64,000 nt of DNA from Balneolaceae bacterium (GCA_007134695.1 SLKI01000012.1:1-64000); one strand, 5' to 3'; counted from the first letter of the stretch, positions 1-9,873 are shown. The notes: a model not told the origin generated them from the sequence alone. A program made the numbers and translations.

Positions 1-1053
1 TATGCGCTTTCCATCATCAGAGATATGACATTTGACAACCCGGTTGAGTTGCAGGAAAAAATTTTCGACCAGGTTTACAATTATGCCAGACAAACTACAA
101 ATTGCCCCGCCCTTAAAAAGTCATTTGTGCTGAATGCTCTCTCTCCGATCGATGCGGCGGCGTGGGTTCTCTATTCCCGGAGAAACGGATTTCAAAACTT
201 CGACCAAATGATAATGCCGGTATATCGCCCGGCTTTTGCCAACCGTCAATGCCGCTTGGCTTCTATGCCGGTCGCAGGCCTCTTCCTATCTCCACAAGAA
301 ATTGAGCAGATCGCAACTGAAACATCCTGCCATCTGATGAAAATCAGGCTTGGAAGCCCGGGTTCGAATCATGAAATGCTCAGGCAGGATATAAGCCGCC
401 TCTCGGAAATCCACAGACTGATCGGAAACAATCCGTCCGAACACACCAGCCATGGGAAAATCGCCTATTGCATTGACCTGAATGGCCGTTACAGCTCTCT
501 CAACGAATTAAATCAGCTAATAGAACATGCTCGAAAAATCGGAGCGCTGGAACAGATTGAGTTTTTCGAGGATCCCTTTGCCAGTGAAAATATGCATAAA
601 ATCGGACGTCTTGATGTTCGGGTATCCGCTAACGACTCTCTGTATACAGCCGAAGATATAGTCGCCCATATGGAAAAGGGATACAGCGTCATCGCCCTGA
701 ACCCATCAACCAAAACTTTGAGCATGACGCTAAAAATGGCACTTGAGGCTCAACAACAGGGGCTTGCCGTCTATTGCGCCGATTCAACATCCAATCCTCT
801 TCAACTCGGTTTTAGTATGCAAGTTGCAGGCCGCCTGAACCCGTTACCGGAACTGGACCTGCAGGTGCTGGAATTCAGCGGACGCCAGTACTATAGAAAC
901 TGGGATGTGATGTGCAGTTATCATCCGGACGGGAAGGCTGGCTGGAACGATCCAAAAGAGGGGTTTTTTACACTGAATGAAGAGTTCTTTCGGTCTGGCG
1001 GCGGTATTTTAAAGGATTCACTGCACTATTCAAATCTGCTTCTGGCAGATTAG
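1..1053 (+). CDS. Enolase-superfamily (MR/MLE-like) protein, 5'-truncated by window edge
   Basis: The reading frame is open from base 1, so the ATG at 25 is probably internal and the gene starts outside the window. The visible part looks like the barrel and C-terminal region of a mandelate racemase/muconate lactonizing-type enzyme. A K-I-R stretch (MKIRLG) is in the place of the KxK base. It is followed by IDLNG (metal Asp), FFEDPF (metal Glu) and SANDS (Asp at the third metal position). Family members abstract the proton alpha to a carboxylate with Mg2+. The substrate cannot be read from the sequence, and the KxK motif is divergent, so a non-racemase activity is possible. It ends 141 bp before ppdK on the same strand. 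Family assignment is fairly good; function is unknown. Confidence 0.6.
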   Translation, partial: YALSIIRDMTFDNPVELQEKIFDQVYNYARQTTNCPALKKSFVLNALSPIDAAAWVLYSRRNGFQNFDQMIMPVYRPAFANRQCRLASMPVAGLFLSPQEIEQIATETSCHLMKIRLGSPGSNHEMLRQDISRLSEIHRLIGNNPSEHTSHGKIAYCIDLNGRYSSLNELNQLIEHARKIGALEQIEFFEDPFASENMHKIGRLDVRVSANDSLYTAEDIVAHMEKGYSVIALNPSTKTLSMTLKMALEAQQQGLAVYCADSTSNPLQLGFSMQVAGRLNPLPELDLQVLEFSGRQYYRNWDVMCSYHPDGKAGWNDPKEGFFTLNEEFFRSGGGILKDSLHYSNLLLAD

Positions 1054-1194
1054 TGTAGTAGAGATCCCTACACAAAATGTAGAATCACTTCTATACCGAC
1101 AGTCCGGTTTAATGGTTAATCATAGAAACCATTTTGATTGTTCATATAAAGGTTTGATGCAAAACTTACTCATAGTAACTAACCCCCGTAACCT

Positions 1195-3846
1195 ATGAAA
1201 ACAGCAGAAAAACATGTCTACACATTTGGAAAAGGAACTGCAGAAGGTGATCGAACCAAAAGAGAACTGTTGGGTGGCAAAGGGGCAAATCTGGCCGAAA
1301 TGAGCTTGATCGGGCTTCCGGTCCCTCCCGGTTTCACCATCTCGACCAAAGCCTGTAACTATTATAGCGACAACGACTCCACCTGGCCGGAAGGGCTTGA
1401 TGAACAGACAGAGGAGGGAGTATCGTTTCTCGAGTCGGCGATGGATAGTAAATTTGGCGACACAAAAAATCCGCTGCTCGTATCTGTCCGTTCAGGAGCA
1501 GCGATCTCCATGCCCGGTATGATGGATACTATTCTCAACCTGGGTTTAAATGACAGTACGGTGGATGGACTGGCAGAAAAGACCGGTAACACGCGGTTTG
1601 CATACGATTGCTACAGGCGATTTATCGATATGTTTGGAACGGTTGTGATGGGAATTCCCTACGAAGAGTTTGGCCATTCGCTCGATAAATTGAAAGAGAA
1701 CAAGGGTGTTGAGAAAGATACCGAACTAACCGCGGATGACTTGATGGAGCTGGTAGACCAGTACAAGGCAGTCTATAGGCGTGAAACCGGATACATGTTC
1801 CCGGACAATCCCTACGAGCAGCTCAAACTTGCTGTCAATGCGGTTTTTGAATCCTGGGACAGCCCAAGAGCTATCACTTATCGACGTATAAACAATATTA
1901 CCGGGGTGATGGGAACGGCGGTCAATATTCAGGCTATGGTATTCGGCAATATGGGAGACGACTGTGCAACCGGCGTCTGTTTTACCAGAAACCCCTCAAC
2001 CGGTGAAAATAAACTGTACGGTGAGTTTTTAATCAATGCACAGGGAGAGGATGTGGTAGCCGGCATCCGGACACCGGAGGAGATCAGCAAACTTCGTGAC
2101 GAGATGCCGAAAGCGTATGATGAACTTCTGGCGATGAGCCGCAAGCTGGAAGAGCATTACGGCAACATGCAGGATATCGAGTTTACTATTCAGAATAATG
2201 TACTCTATATCTTGCAAACACGTAACGGCAAGCGGACCGGAAAAGCGGCAATTAAAATCGCCACCGATATGGTAAAGGATGAGCTGATCTCCAGGCGGGA
2301 TGCAGTGCTCAGGCTGGTCGAGCCGAATCATCTCAACCAGCTTCTTCACCCGCAGATCGACAAGTCCGAGATCTCCGAAGAGGATATCCTGGGGAAAGGG
2401 TTGCCCGCTTCTCCGGGTGCTGCTGTCGGGAAGGTAGTTTTCAGCTCCGAAAAGGCAGAAGAAGCTGCTGAAAACGGAGAGGATGTAATATTGGTTCGGG
2501 TAGAAACCAGCCCCGAAGATATCGGCGGAATGTCGGCTGCCCAGGGAATTCTCACCTCTCGCGGCGGAATGACTTCACATGCCGCTGTTGTAGCCCGTGG
2601 CTGGGGCAAGCCTTGTGTTGCCGGATGTGGAGATATCGTAATTAATTACGAACACAAATCTTTTACCAACGGAGAGGTCACCATCAAAGAGGGAGAGTGG
2701 ATCTCCATCGACGGAACACTCGGAACTGTAATCCAGGGACAGAAACCGGTAGTCAAACCGGAACTGGATAACGACTATCGAGAATTTATGACCTGGGTTG
2801 ATGAATATCGGGACATGAAGGTTCGAACCAATTCCGATACGCCTGAAGATTCGGCAAAAGCTCTGGAGTTTGGTGCCGAGGGTATCGGACTGTGCCGAAC
2901 AGAACATATGTTCTTTGGTGAAGAACGCATTTTGGCAATGCGTAAGATGATCTTCTCCGACAGCCAGGAAGAGCGTAAGAAAGCACTTGGTAATTTACTT
3001 CCGTTCCAGCGGAAGGACTTCATTGAGATTTTTGAAGTGATGAAAGGGAAGCCGGTAACCATTCGGCTGCTCGATCCCCCGCTTCACGAATTTCTTCCGC
3101 ATGAGGAGAAAGAGGTTGAAAAAGCGGCTGACGACCTGGGTATTCGGCTGAGTGAACTTAAAGAGAAAATCCGGTCGCTCAGCGAATTCAACCCCATGCT
3201 GGGACATCGCGGCTGCCGGCTCGGAATCACCTATCCCGAAATTACCGAAATGCAGGCCCAGGCGATCCTCGAAGCCGCTGTTGAGATCAATAAAAACGGG
3301 GATGAAGTCCTTCCGGAGATCATGGTACCTCTGATAGGCACTCCTCAGGAGTTTCGCAGCCAGAAACTTGTGATCGATAAAACGGCAGAAAAAGTGTTCG
3401 AAGAGCAGGGTGAACGAGTGGAATATAAAGTCGGCACTATGATCGAAATTCCGAGAGCTGCGCTGGTTGCAGATCAGATCGCAAAAGATGCGGAGTTCTT
3501 CTCGTTCGGCACCAACGATCTTACGCAGATGACCTTTGGGTATAGCCGGGACGACTCTGGAAAATTCCTTGGAGAGTACCTCAAACAGGGCATACTTCAG
3601 GAGGACCCGTTCCAGGTGCTGGATATCGAAGGTGTAGGACAGCTTGTCCAAGCTGCAACCAGGAACGGCCGTAAAGAGCGTAACGACCTGAAAGTCGGTA
3701 TCTGCGGAGAGCATGGCGGAGAGCCGAAAAGCGTCTCCTTCTGCTACCGTCAGAACTTAGACTATGTTAGCTGCTCACCGTTCCGGGTTCCGGTGGCAAG
3801 ACTCTCGGCTGCCCAGGCGCGGCTCAAGGAAGAGGATGGGCAATAG
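1195..3846 (+). CDS. ppdK: Pyruvate, phosphate dikinase
   Basis: Interconverts pyruvate + ATP + Pi and PEP + AMP + PPi in the cytoplasm. At 883 residues it has the usual length. Domains in order: an N-terminal ATP-grasp domain opening with [10 protein letters not shown], a central swivelling phosphohistidine domain with [10 protein letters not shown] (catalytic His about residue 462), and a C-terminal PEP-utilising barrel with LCRTEHMFF and the catalytic Cys in CGEHGGEP (about residue 837). It starts 141 bp after the enolase-superfamily gene and is followed by a large imperfect palindrome before the convergent respiratory operon. With the malic enzyme at 58.5 kb it fits pyruvate/PEP cycling for gluconeogenesis or PPi-linked glycolysis. 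The identification is secure. Confidence 0.97.
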   Translation: MKTAEKHVYTFGKGTAEGDRTKRELLGGKGANLAEMSLIGLPVPPGFTISTKACNYYSDNDSTWPEGLDEQTEEGVSFLESAMDSKFGDTKNPLLVSVRSGAAISMPGMMDTILNLGLNDSTVDGLAEKTGNTRFAYDCYRRFIDMFGTVVMGIPYEEFGHSLDKLKENKGVEKDTELTADDLMELVDQYKAVYRRETGYMFPDNPYEQLKLAVNAVFESWDSPRAITYRRINNITGVMGTAVNIQAMVFGNMGDDCATGVCFTRNPSTGENKLYGEFLINAQGEDVVAGIRTPEEISKLRDEMPKAYDELLAMSRKLEEHYGNMQDIEFTIQNNVLYILQTRNGKRTGKAAIKIATDMVKDELISRRDAVLRLVEPNHLNQLLHPQIDKSEISEEDILGKGLPASPGAAVGKVVFSSEKAEEAAENGEDVILVRVETSPEDIGGMSAAQGILTSRGGMTSHAAVVARGWGKPCVAGCGDIVINYEHKSFTNGEVTIKEGEWISIDGTLGTVIQGQKPVVKPELDNDYREFMTWVDEYRDMKVRTNSDTPEDSAKALEFGAEGIGLCRTEHMFFGEERILAMRKMIFSDSQEERKKALGNLLPFQRKDFIEIFEVMKGKPVTIRLLDPPLHEFLPHEEKEVEKAADDLGIRLSELKEKIRSLSEFNPMLGHRGCRLGITYPEITEMQAQAILEAAVEINKNGDEVLPEIMVPLIGTPQEFRSQKLVIDKTAEKVFEEQGERVEYKVGTMIEIPRAALVADQIAKDAEFFSFGTNDLTQMTFGYSRDDSGKFLGEYLKQGILQEDPFQVLDIEGVGQLVQAATRNGRKERNDLKVGICGEHGGEPKSVSFCYRQNLDYVSCSPFRVPVARLSAAQARLKEEDGQ

Positions 3847-3860
3847 CAGTTTACTCCGTT

Positions 3861-3950
3861 CCCCGTACTGCACTGGAAATTGGATTGCCGGCAGGAGATG
3901 GTTTTCCTCACAGCGATATAATCCGATACTTCCAGTGCAGTGAAGCGGGG
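3861..3950. repeat. 90-bp imperfect palindrome (extended hairpin)
   Basis: Nested complementary arms are visible. The outer pair is CCCCG (3861-3865) with CGGGG (3946-3950). The main 12-bp perfect pair is ACTGCACTGGAA (3867-3878) with TTCCAGTGCAGT (3930-3941). Further in, GGATT (3882-3886) pairs with AATCC (3920-3924), with a small AGGA/TCCT hairpin at the tip. It lies between the convergent ends of ppdK and the respiratory operon, so it could act as a bidirectional transcription barrier. It could also be a small non-autonomous repeat. There is no clear T-tract. Confidence 0.7.
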
Positions 3951-4071
3951 GCTAAACATTTAAGAGGTCAGTTGCTTTCAAAGGCTTAAGATCCACTGAA
4001 GTGCTCATGCCACGACTCCTTTATGATTTCAGAGTGTTGTTCCACCACTTTCAACGTGAATGTGGATAGGT

Positions 4072-6249
4072 TCACAGTCCGTACCAGCGGATTCCATGCT
4101 CTCCATCGACTTTGACCACGAGCCGGTCACCCATTTCGAAATCCACCCGGCGCTGATCGGTAAAGACCCAGTCGACTTCGCCATCTATCACTCTTCCGAT
4201 CTGCAGTACCAGATCATGACTTCCCGGTTCCAGATCAATCTCTTCGAGGCCGCTGCTGTAACCGCGCCGGAAAATACCCCGCGGCCTGTAGTTTTCCTCG
4301 AAGATAGACTCACCGTTTAAATCCACCCGCATCACCACATCCGTTCTGCGTACCACTCTTTGGGTATCCTGACGCTGCATATGGCGCAGTCTGCCGCTAT
4401 CGTCCTCTTCTTCGGCATAGACCGGTGCTCCCTGCATCTTCAGCGAAACGACCAGTTGCGAGGTGCGTTCCGGCATCGGCATCCCCGAAGCGCTCAGCCA
4501 GACTGTTATTCCGCCGACCAGTCCGATAATCAGGGTGCCGACGAACGCTGATTTCAGCAAAGAGCTCTTTCCGCGCTTTTTCGATCTCCCTTTCTCTCCT
4601 CTTGTTCTGAAGCTATCGGCGGCATCCAGAAATTTCTGAAAGTCGGGCTTATCCATTTTCAGAAAGAGTAACCGATCCATTTCAAACCGGTCTTTTCGAA
4701 GTTCCGGGTGTCTCTCCCCTTCAATCCGGCTTCCGAGCCAGTCGGCCCCGAGACGGAAATCCGGATCCGATTCACATCCCCCCACCAGCACCCCTTCAGC
4801 TCCTTTTTTAAGTGCCCGTTCGATCAGGGTAGGGTGAACCCAACCGGCACACGGCAGCGTACAGACCAGGTAACCCGGCATCTCCGGGCATTCACCGGTT
4901 TCCGGATCGATGGTCAGCCGGCTGCCGGCACTGTTGCCGCAAACAAACGCCACATACCTGCCCTCCAGGGATTGATCCGCCTCCTCCAGCCAATGGTCGA
5001 GCTTGCGCCGGATCTCCCACGGCGAGAGCCCCGGGTATTCGATAGCCACCGGATCGCATGAACCGACGCAAATACCGCATGAAACGCAGACCGCCGGATC
5101 GATCCGGGCTACCATCTCGCTCTTTTTCAAGCTTCCCTCTTCCCTCGGCAGCATCGAAATTGCGTTGTAAGGGCAATCCTCAAAACATTGCCGACAGCCA
5201 TTGCACTTGATCTCATCTACCCGGGGAGTGATCGATTCTTTTCTTCTGGCCATCACCCATGGAATCGAGATCAGGATCACAAAAACAACCAGGCAGAGGA
5301 GCCAGAGCGTCCCCGCCTGAAGCCGTTCCGTCAATATCAGCGGCAGCAGATAGAAGTAGTCGATCGTTACATTTTCCGGATGACTCATCAGGTCGGCACG
5401 CTCTCCGATATCGGCCGGTGCGATCAGAGAGATCACGATCAGCGAAACAGTTAGCACCATCGAAAACCGAAAACCGGTAAAAAAGAGTGGACGGTTTAAA
5501 CGGGATACATGAAGCCAGATGGCGATGCAGAAACCGATCGGAATGAGCATATGCAGGAAAAAGACGATCAGAAAAAGAACCGAATTGAAACTGTCGTCTG
5601 TTAAAAATGATGCCTTCAACGGTTCGGCGAAGAGCGGCAGCTGATCCAGCATTCGAGCCGTGGCTGTGGCAATCATCGCCGCACGGTCATCCCACACCAG
5701 CCAATAGCCGAGCCACCCGTCAAACCAGATAATCGCCAGACCCACGATACCGGTCACCCATGCCAGCCATCGCGACCCGGTAAACCGGCCGGCAAAAAAG
5801 ACCTTGAATGCATGAAAAAGGACAAACAGAATAAAAGCATCGGAGCTGTATTTGTGCAGACTCCGCATCAGCTCCGCCGTGTAGGGTTTTTCAGACATCG
5901 CTGCTACCGAGTCGTAGGCAAGATGTACACTCGGACTATACCAGATTAGCAGGGCAAACCCCGTCAGCACCGCCACAACAAACATAAAATTGGCGATCGC
6001 ACCCGACTGGATAAACGGATGATACTCCTCCGGGATCATACGCCGCGTTATTCCATCGAGCTTTCGGAACCAGCCATCCACTCTGTCGAGCAGTTTTCGC
6101 CCCCTCATCGAGCTGTCGGGGCCGGCCTCCGAAGCCTTGACGACATTGGTTTTGAACTCCTTCCACTGCCAATATGTTTCGTCGGCTATTAGAGGCTGTT
6201 TGTCCGAATCTTTTTCAAAATCCGATCCCTTCTCATTCTGCTTTTGCAT
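4072..6249 (-). CDS. Cytochrome b / 2x[4Fe-4S] ferredoxin / MvhD-like fusion protein
   Basis: A 725-residue multidomain membrane redox protein. Residues about 75-335 resemble cytochrome b of bc/b6f complexes, with two H-x13-H pairs (H132/H146 and H233/H247) able to hold two b hemes. Residues 349-398 carry two [4Fe-4S] motifs, C-x2-C-x2-C-x3-C and C-x2-C-x2-C-x3-C. Residues about 430-545 resemble the MvhD/FrhD delta subunit, with conserved cysteines at about 437, 463, 467 and 492. There is then a membrane anchor (about 565-587) and an exported C-terminal beta-rich domain of about 130 residues that I do not recognise. It is the last gene of the heme-copper operon, 80 bp after the SCO gene. It may pass electrons from a ferredoxin- or Hdr-like donor or quinol to the reductase; the partner is inferred only from context. 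Confidence 0.85.
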   Translation of the reverse strand: MQKQNEKGSDFEKDSDKQPLIADETYWQWKEFKTNVVKASEAGPDSSMRGRKLLDRVDGWFRKLDGITRRMIPEEYHPFIQSGAIANFMFVVAVLTGFALLIWYSPSVHLAYDSVAAMSEKPYTAELMRSLHKYSSDAFILFVLFHAFKVFFAGRFTGSRWLAWVTGIVGLAIIWFDGWLGYWLVWDDRAAMIATATARMLDQLPLFAEPLKASFLTDDSFNSVLFLIVFFLHMLIPIGFCIAIWLHVSRLNRPLFFTGFRFSMVLTVSLIVISLIAPADIGERADLMSHPENVTIDYFYLLPLILTERLQAGTLWLLCLVVFVILISIPWVMARRKESITPRVDEIKCNGCRQCFEDCPYNAISMLPREEGSLKKSEMVARIDPAVCVSCGICVGSCDPVAIEYPGLSPWEIRRKLDHWLEEADQSLEGRYVAFVCGNSAGSRLTIDPETGECPEMPGYLVCTLPCAGWVHPTLIERALKKGAEGVLVGGCESDPDFRLGADWLGSRIEGERHPELRKDRFEMDRLLFLKMDKPDFQKFLDAADSFRTRGEKGRSKKRGKSSLLKSAFVGTLIIGLVGGITVWLSASGMPMPERTSQLVVSLKMQGAPVYAEEEDDSGRLRHMQRQDTQRVVRRTDVVMRVDLNGESIFEENYRPRGIFRRGYSSGLEEIDLEPGSHDLVLQIGRVIDGEVDWVFTDQRRVDFEMGDRLVVKVDGEHGIRWYGL

Positions 6250-6329
6250 CGCACTTGCTTCGATTCACCTTTATTCGTGTCGAACCCTATCCCTTTAAAG
6301 ATGGTAGATCTCGATTCAGGATCTGCCGG

Positions 6330-7271
6330 TTACCCGTCTGTTCTCTGTTCGCTCAAGTTTTCCGGCCTCTCCTCTTCGATCAATGTTCGCAATGCCTTGG
6401 TCATCCACTCCTCCTGGCGTTCTCCCAGCGTAAATCGAAATGCGATCTCGCCTTCACGATCTACCAGGTAGAAAAGGTTGGCGTGGTCGATCTCTCCTGT
6501 ATCCATATTCTGAGCACGTGCCACACCGAGCCGGTCGAGAACCTGGTGAACCTCATCCGGATCTCCGGTCAGCATATGGGATTTGTAATTGTCCAGTCTG
6601 TAGAATTCAGAAATTCTGCGAAGCAGATCGGGAGTATCTTTTTCCGGATGCATGGTTACCGCCAGCAGTACAACCTGTTCCAACTCATCCGGGCTTAATC
6701 GGTCCAGAACCCGTTTGGCCTGGTCGAGGATCATTGGGCATGTATCGGAACAGGAAGCATAGACGGATGTTAGCAGTACCACACGGCCGCGAAAATCTTC
6801 AAGACGAACCAGCTTTTCATGCTCATTGATCAGTTCGATCGGCGGTGGAGTTTGACTGATTCGCAACACATCGGCTCGAAATTCGAACTCCTCCTCATCC
6901 GGAGCATCTGCCATCAGCGGAAAGGTGAGAGCGATAGCACCAACGAGTGCAAATGAAGCCGCGGCATATCCTTTTGCCAGAAACGGCTTCATCCACACTG
7001 TTTTCAATGGTTCATACCAGACCCAGGAGATAATCAGGGCCAGGATGATCGGATTGACCGTGTAAGTGATCAGGTAGATCGACTGCATGCTTCCGGATTC
7101 CGGATCATACCCGAAACACCACACCCTGAAATCTTCGGCAAAAGCACCCCACGCCGAATCTCCCGCCGGCATAAATGCCATCACCATCATCAGCACCCAG
7201 AAGAGCGCCAAGGTGAACAGCATGAAGCTGGGAAAACGCCAGGTTGTAAAAAAACGCTCAATCCGTTTCAT
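6330..7271 (-). CDS. SCO1/SenC-family copper chaperone with N-terminal membrane domain
   Basis: A 313-residue protein. The N-terminal ~120 residues hold about three hydrophobic segments (about 15-35, 68-86 and 100-120). The C-terminal thioredoxin-like domain has the copper/redox motif C174-SDT-C178-P and the third ligand His263 (DHANLFYLVD). SCO proteins deliver copper to the CuA site of subunit II, and this gene lies between subunit I and the cytochrome b fusion of the same operon. Typical SCO proteins have a single anchor; the extra multi-span N-terminal domain is unusual. Family assignment is strong. Confidence 0.9.
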   Translation of the reverse strand: MKRIERFFTTWRFPSFMLFTLALFWVLMMVMAFMPAGDSAWGAFAEDFRVWCFGYDPESGSMQSIYLITYTVNPIILALIISWVWYEPLKTVWMKPFLAKGYAAASFALVGAIALTFPLMADAPDEEEFEFRADVLRISQTPPPIELINEHEKLVRLEDFRGRVVLLTSVYASCSDTCPMILDQAKRVLDRLSPDELEQVVLLAVTMHPEKDTPDLLRRISEFYRLDNYKSHMLTGDPDEVHQVLDRLGVARAQNMDTGEIDHANLFYLVDREGEIAFRFTLGERQEEWMTKALRTLIEEERPENLSEQRTDG

Positions 7272-7315
7272 CTTCTAATGGTTCGCTACTGTTTTATCGA
7301 TTGTCTTCAGCAGGC

Positions 7316-7382
7316 TTTCGCACTGCTGCATTTCCATATGTGTTCAAAAGTTTTTCGCACTGCTGCACTTTTAACATATGTG
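7316..7382. repeat. Short direct repeat in the subunit I-SCO spacer
   Basis: TTTCGCACTGCTGCA is repeated exactly at 7316-7330 and 7353-7367. Each copy is followed by a related tail ending in CATATGTG, giving a repeat unit of about 28 bp with a 37-bp period. It occupies most of the 140-bp gap between the subunit I gene and the SCO gene and lies in no supported gene. It could be a local duplication or a processing element; no function is evident. Confidence 0.7.
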
Positions 7383-7411
7383 AATAGGGCGTTCCGTTCT
7401 GCTCAAATCTT

Positions 7412-9142
7412 CTATCGAATGTGCCACAAGTCGGCCAGTGCCGCCCAGTTGGCAAAATAGTAGATCGCAAAACTGAGCAGGAATATGAGAACCAGAACAA
7501 CCGTTCCGGGAGTCTTTATATGCTTGTAATCCTTGCCTTCCTCCTCATAACCCCGGCTGATCAGATCGTCGGTCATCTTCTGAGCTTCCGGTGTTTGCCA
7601 GGTCGGCATCTTTTTGCCCTTGAGTGAGGGGCCGAAAAAGACCGCGGCAACAACCAGAAGGATAAACAGAAGCAACCCGATAAACGCCAGAATACCACCT
7701 ATACCGAGTATACCCAGCATGATGTGGGCCACCGGATCAAAACCGGTTTCGAGCGTCGCACCGCTGAAATCGCTATCGTAGGTACGCCGCGGTACTCCGT
7801 AGGTTCCGGCAAACGACATGCCGAGCGACATGATGACGATCCCGCCCCCAAAGATCCAGGGCTGGATACGAGCCAGGCCTTTCAGATAGAAATCTTTCTG
7901 GAAGATGAGGGGAACTACATAGTAGCAGAGCCCCATAAAGGCCAGCGATGTCCCTCCAACCACGGTAGCGTGGAAGTGGCCCGGAATACGCAGCGTATTG
8001 TGAGCCATAATGTTGATCTGCTCCGTGCCCAGAGTTACACCGGTAATGCCGCCGATAAATCCGAAGATGATTGCCGAAAGAGCGACCGCAGAAAACCCGG
8101 GGTCTTTCCAGGGGAGTCTGGCAAACCAGCCGAATATTCCTTTGTTAAACCCTTTTCTCCGCATGGCAACCTCCATCGAGGCCGGAACAGTATAACCGTG
8201 AATCATCGATGCGAGCACTGCCAGGTACATCGCGTAGGAGGTGTTCCACATTTTCCACTCGGCACTGAATCCAGGATCTACCAGCAGGTGATGTGCAGCG
8301 GCCAGATTGATAAATAGGATATAGAGGATAAATGCAGCCCTGCAGACCGTTTCGTTCAACGGTTTGGCTCCGGTACTCATCGTAGCGATGAAATACCAGA
8401 CGGCCACCATGGCAGCTACATTGATCTGCTGAGAGTGGTGGCCGAGCCCCCACCAGAAAAGCCGGTAAACACCGGGATCCATCATCTCCGTCCAGCCCAT
8501 CGACCAGAAAAAGGTCGGTACAAGGGCAATCGCTCCGTGAACCAGCGCAACCACCGCAATGATCGCAGCGGTAGCCGCCCCAAACGTTACCAGCGGCATC
8601 GAGCCCTCATAGGTCTTGTTCTTCTTGGCGATATAGAGCGTTGCAAAGAAATTGAAGCAGACGATCAGTGCTCCGACCGCAAAAAGTATAATCCCCAAAT
8701 AGAAGAGCGGGTGCGCCTCGAGAGGCGGGTAGGAGGTTAATAACACATCCGCCTGGCCGGCAAACATGATGTAGTTTGTGGCGATCGCTCCGATTGTCAT
8801 CAGCACAAGAGAAACATATGCCAGTTTCTTCGAAAACAATCTTGTATTGAGCAGTGTCGTGCTGGCAAAATAGAGAATCGCCATCTCCAGGAAGATGATC
8901 CAGAAGACTAGCATGTTGACACCGTGTACCGTCAGCATCCGGTAATACCAGACATCGCTGAGCAGCATCACATTGGACCAGCGGGTCAGGGCTAATAGAA
9001 GTGCGGCGACTGCTCCGACCAGCAGAAATATAACGGCAAGAACTGCATTCGCCTTCACAAACCATTCAGCCTTTCGGAAAATATTCAACCCCGTGGTATT
9101 ACAGACCCTATATTCATCAGTTGTAGCAGTTTGCGTATTCAT
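7412..9142 (-). CDS. Heme-copper reductase subunit I lacking the active-site Tyr (eNOR-like NO reductase candidate)
   Basis: A 576-residue polytopic protein of the heme-copper superfamily. It keeps heme ligand H73, CuB ligands H235 and H284/H285, and the H389-x-H391 pair for high- and low-spin hemes. In oxygen reductases of the ba3 type the helix VI motif is G-H-x-x-x-Y; here it is G-H-H-S-Q-Q, so the Tyr that cross-links to the CuB His is Gln239. Loss of this Tyr is known in NO-reducing members of the superfamily, and a Gln is, as I recall, typical of the eNOR group described from Rhodothermus. The CuA subunit II is 18 bp upstream, and a NsrR-like regulator is divergent from the operon, which supports NO reduction. 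Not proven: an atypical oxygen reductase remains possible. Confidence 0.85.
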   Translation of the reverse strand: MNTQTATTDEYRVCNTTGLNIFRKAEWFVKANAVLAVIFLLVGAVAALLLALTRWSNVMLLSDVWYYRMLTVHGVNMLVFWIIFLEMAILYFASTTLLNTRLFSKKLAYVSLVLMTIGAIATNYIMFAGQADVLLTSYPPLEAHPLFYLGIILFAVGALIVCFNFFATLYIAKKNKTYEGSMPLVTFGAATAAIIAVVALVHGAIALVPTFFWSMGWTEMMDPGVYRLFWWGLGHHSQQINVAAMVAVWYFIATMSTGAKPLNETVCRAAFILYILFINLAAAHHLLVDPGFSAEWKMWNTSYAMYLAVLASMIHGYTVPASMEVAMRRKGFNKGIFGWFARLPWKDPGFSAVALSAIIFGFIGGITGVTLGTEQINIMAHNTLRIPGHFHATVVGGTSLAFMGLCYYVVPLIFQKDFYLKGLARIQPWIFGGGIVIMSLGMSFAGTYGVPRRTYDSDFSGATLETGFDPVAHIMLGILGIGGILAFIGLLLFILLVVAAVFFGPSLKGKKMPTWQTPEAQKMTDDLISRGYEEEGKDYKHIKTPGTVVLVLIFLLSFAIYYFANWAALADLWHIR

Positions 9143-9160
9143 ACGTACACTATTTTCTGT

Positions 9161-9688
9161 TTATGATTCAACAATGATCCGGCCGGTCATCAAATGATGG
9201 CCGATACCACAGAACTCGTTACAGATGATATTGAACTCTCCGCTCGTGGTCGGAGTGACCGTCATGACATAGTCATATCCGGGCAAGACATGCACATTCA
9301 TGTTGAGCGGCAGTATCGACAAACCGTGTTGCAGGTCGACCGACGAAACATGTATACGATAGGTCTGCCCCTCTTTCAGCTTCAATACAGGGTACCAGCG
9401 CCACATCTGCCCCATCAGATAGGCATCTCCTCCCGGCGGCGGTTCAACAATAGGTACTCCGTTGACCTCATCAACCTGATGGGCGTCGACAAATTGATTG
9501 ACCCGTTCCATAAATGCGGCCGGATCTACTTCGTACGTTTCGCTCGGTGCGTTCTGTTTGCCCTGAAAATGCCACCAGGGCATAGTGATCGACATGACCA
9601 GGCACCAGACCAGGGCGAGTCCGACCCACATCCTCTCACTTCCGGTCGGCGCACGAAACCAGTTTCCTTTTGGGTGAAAAATGCTCAT
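9161..9688 (-). CDS. Heme-copper reductase subunit II with CuA centre
   Basis: A 175-residue periplasmic subunit with one N-terminal membrane helix (about 20-38) and a cupredoxin domain. The CuA ligands are complete: H121 (DLQHGLS), C156 and C160 in CNEFCGIGHH, H164 and M167. It accepts electrons from a soluble donor such as cytochrome c or a blue copper protein and passes them to subunit I. A CuA site excludes the cNOR/qNOR type, whose partner is cytochrome c or quinol. An acidic insertion of about 45 residues (about 45-90) sits between helix and domain. It lies in an operon with short spacing on both sides. Confidence 0.92.
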   Translation of the reverse strand: MSIFHPKGNWFRAPTGSERMWVGLALVWCLVMSITMPWWHFQGKQNAPSETYEVDPAAFMERVNQFVDAHQVDEVNGVPIVEPPPGGDAYLMGQMWRWYPVLKLKEGQTYRIHVSSVDLQHGLSILPLNMNVHVLPGYDYVMTVTPTTSGEFNIICNEFCGIGHHLMTGRIIVES

Positions 9689-9722
9689 GGTTCCAGTAGT
9701 TTAGTGTTGAATGACAGTTAGT

Positions 9723-9869
9723 TTAAGGCAGTGTTCCCGGAGGTATATTCAATAGTTCGATCAATCCCCAAATGGTGTAGGAGAGAAATGGAACTGTAAT
9801 ACCAAGAATCAATAGCAGCCAAATGTTGTCCATGAACTTCTGGACCGGATGTTTTTTTTCTTCTTCCAT
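9723..9869 (-). CDS. Small single-helix membrane subunit of the heme-copper cluster
   Basis: A 48-residue protein with a charged N-terminus (MEEEKKHP) and one transmembrane helix (about 16-38). I chose the ATG at 9869 because it lies 4 bp after the TAA stop of the upstream gene. A longer start at 9908 would overlap that gene by 35 bp. Its size and position match the small IIa-like subunits of B-type heme-copper enzymes, and the same slot in the ba3-like cluster of this window also holds a 44-residue helix protein. The specific role is inferred from context. Confidence 0.7.
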   Translation of the reverse strand: MEEEKKHPVQKFMDNIWLLLILGITVPFLSYTIWGLIELLNIPPGTLP

Positions 9870-9873
9870 CGCT

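Noticed and set aside
358-368. GGGTTCGAATC, resembling a tRNA T-arm
   Set aside because: Lies inside the enolase-superfamily coding frame, and no acceptor stem or anticodon arm can be folded around it.
1111-1133. 7-bp inverted repeat AATGGTT/AACCATT before ppdK
   Set aside because: AT-rich arms with a 9-nt loop and no T-tract; too weak to call a terminator for the enolase-superfamily gene.
5188-5480. Long frames antisense to the cytochrome b fusion
   Set aside because: Shadows of the strongly supported minus-strand gene; no recognisable protein features.
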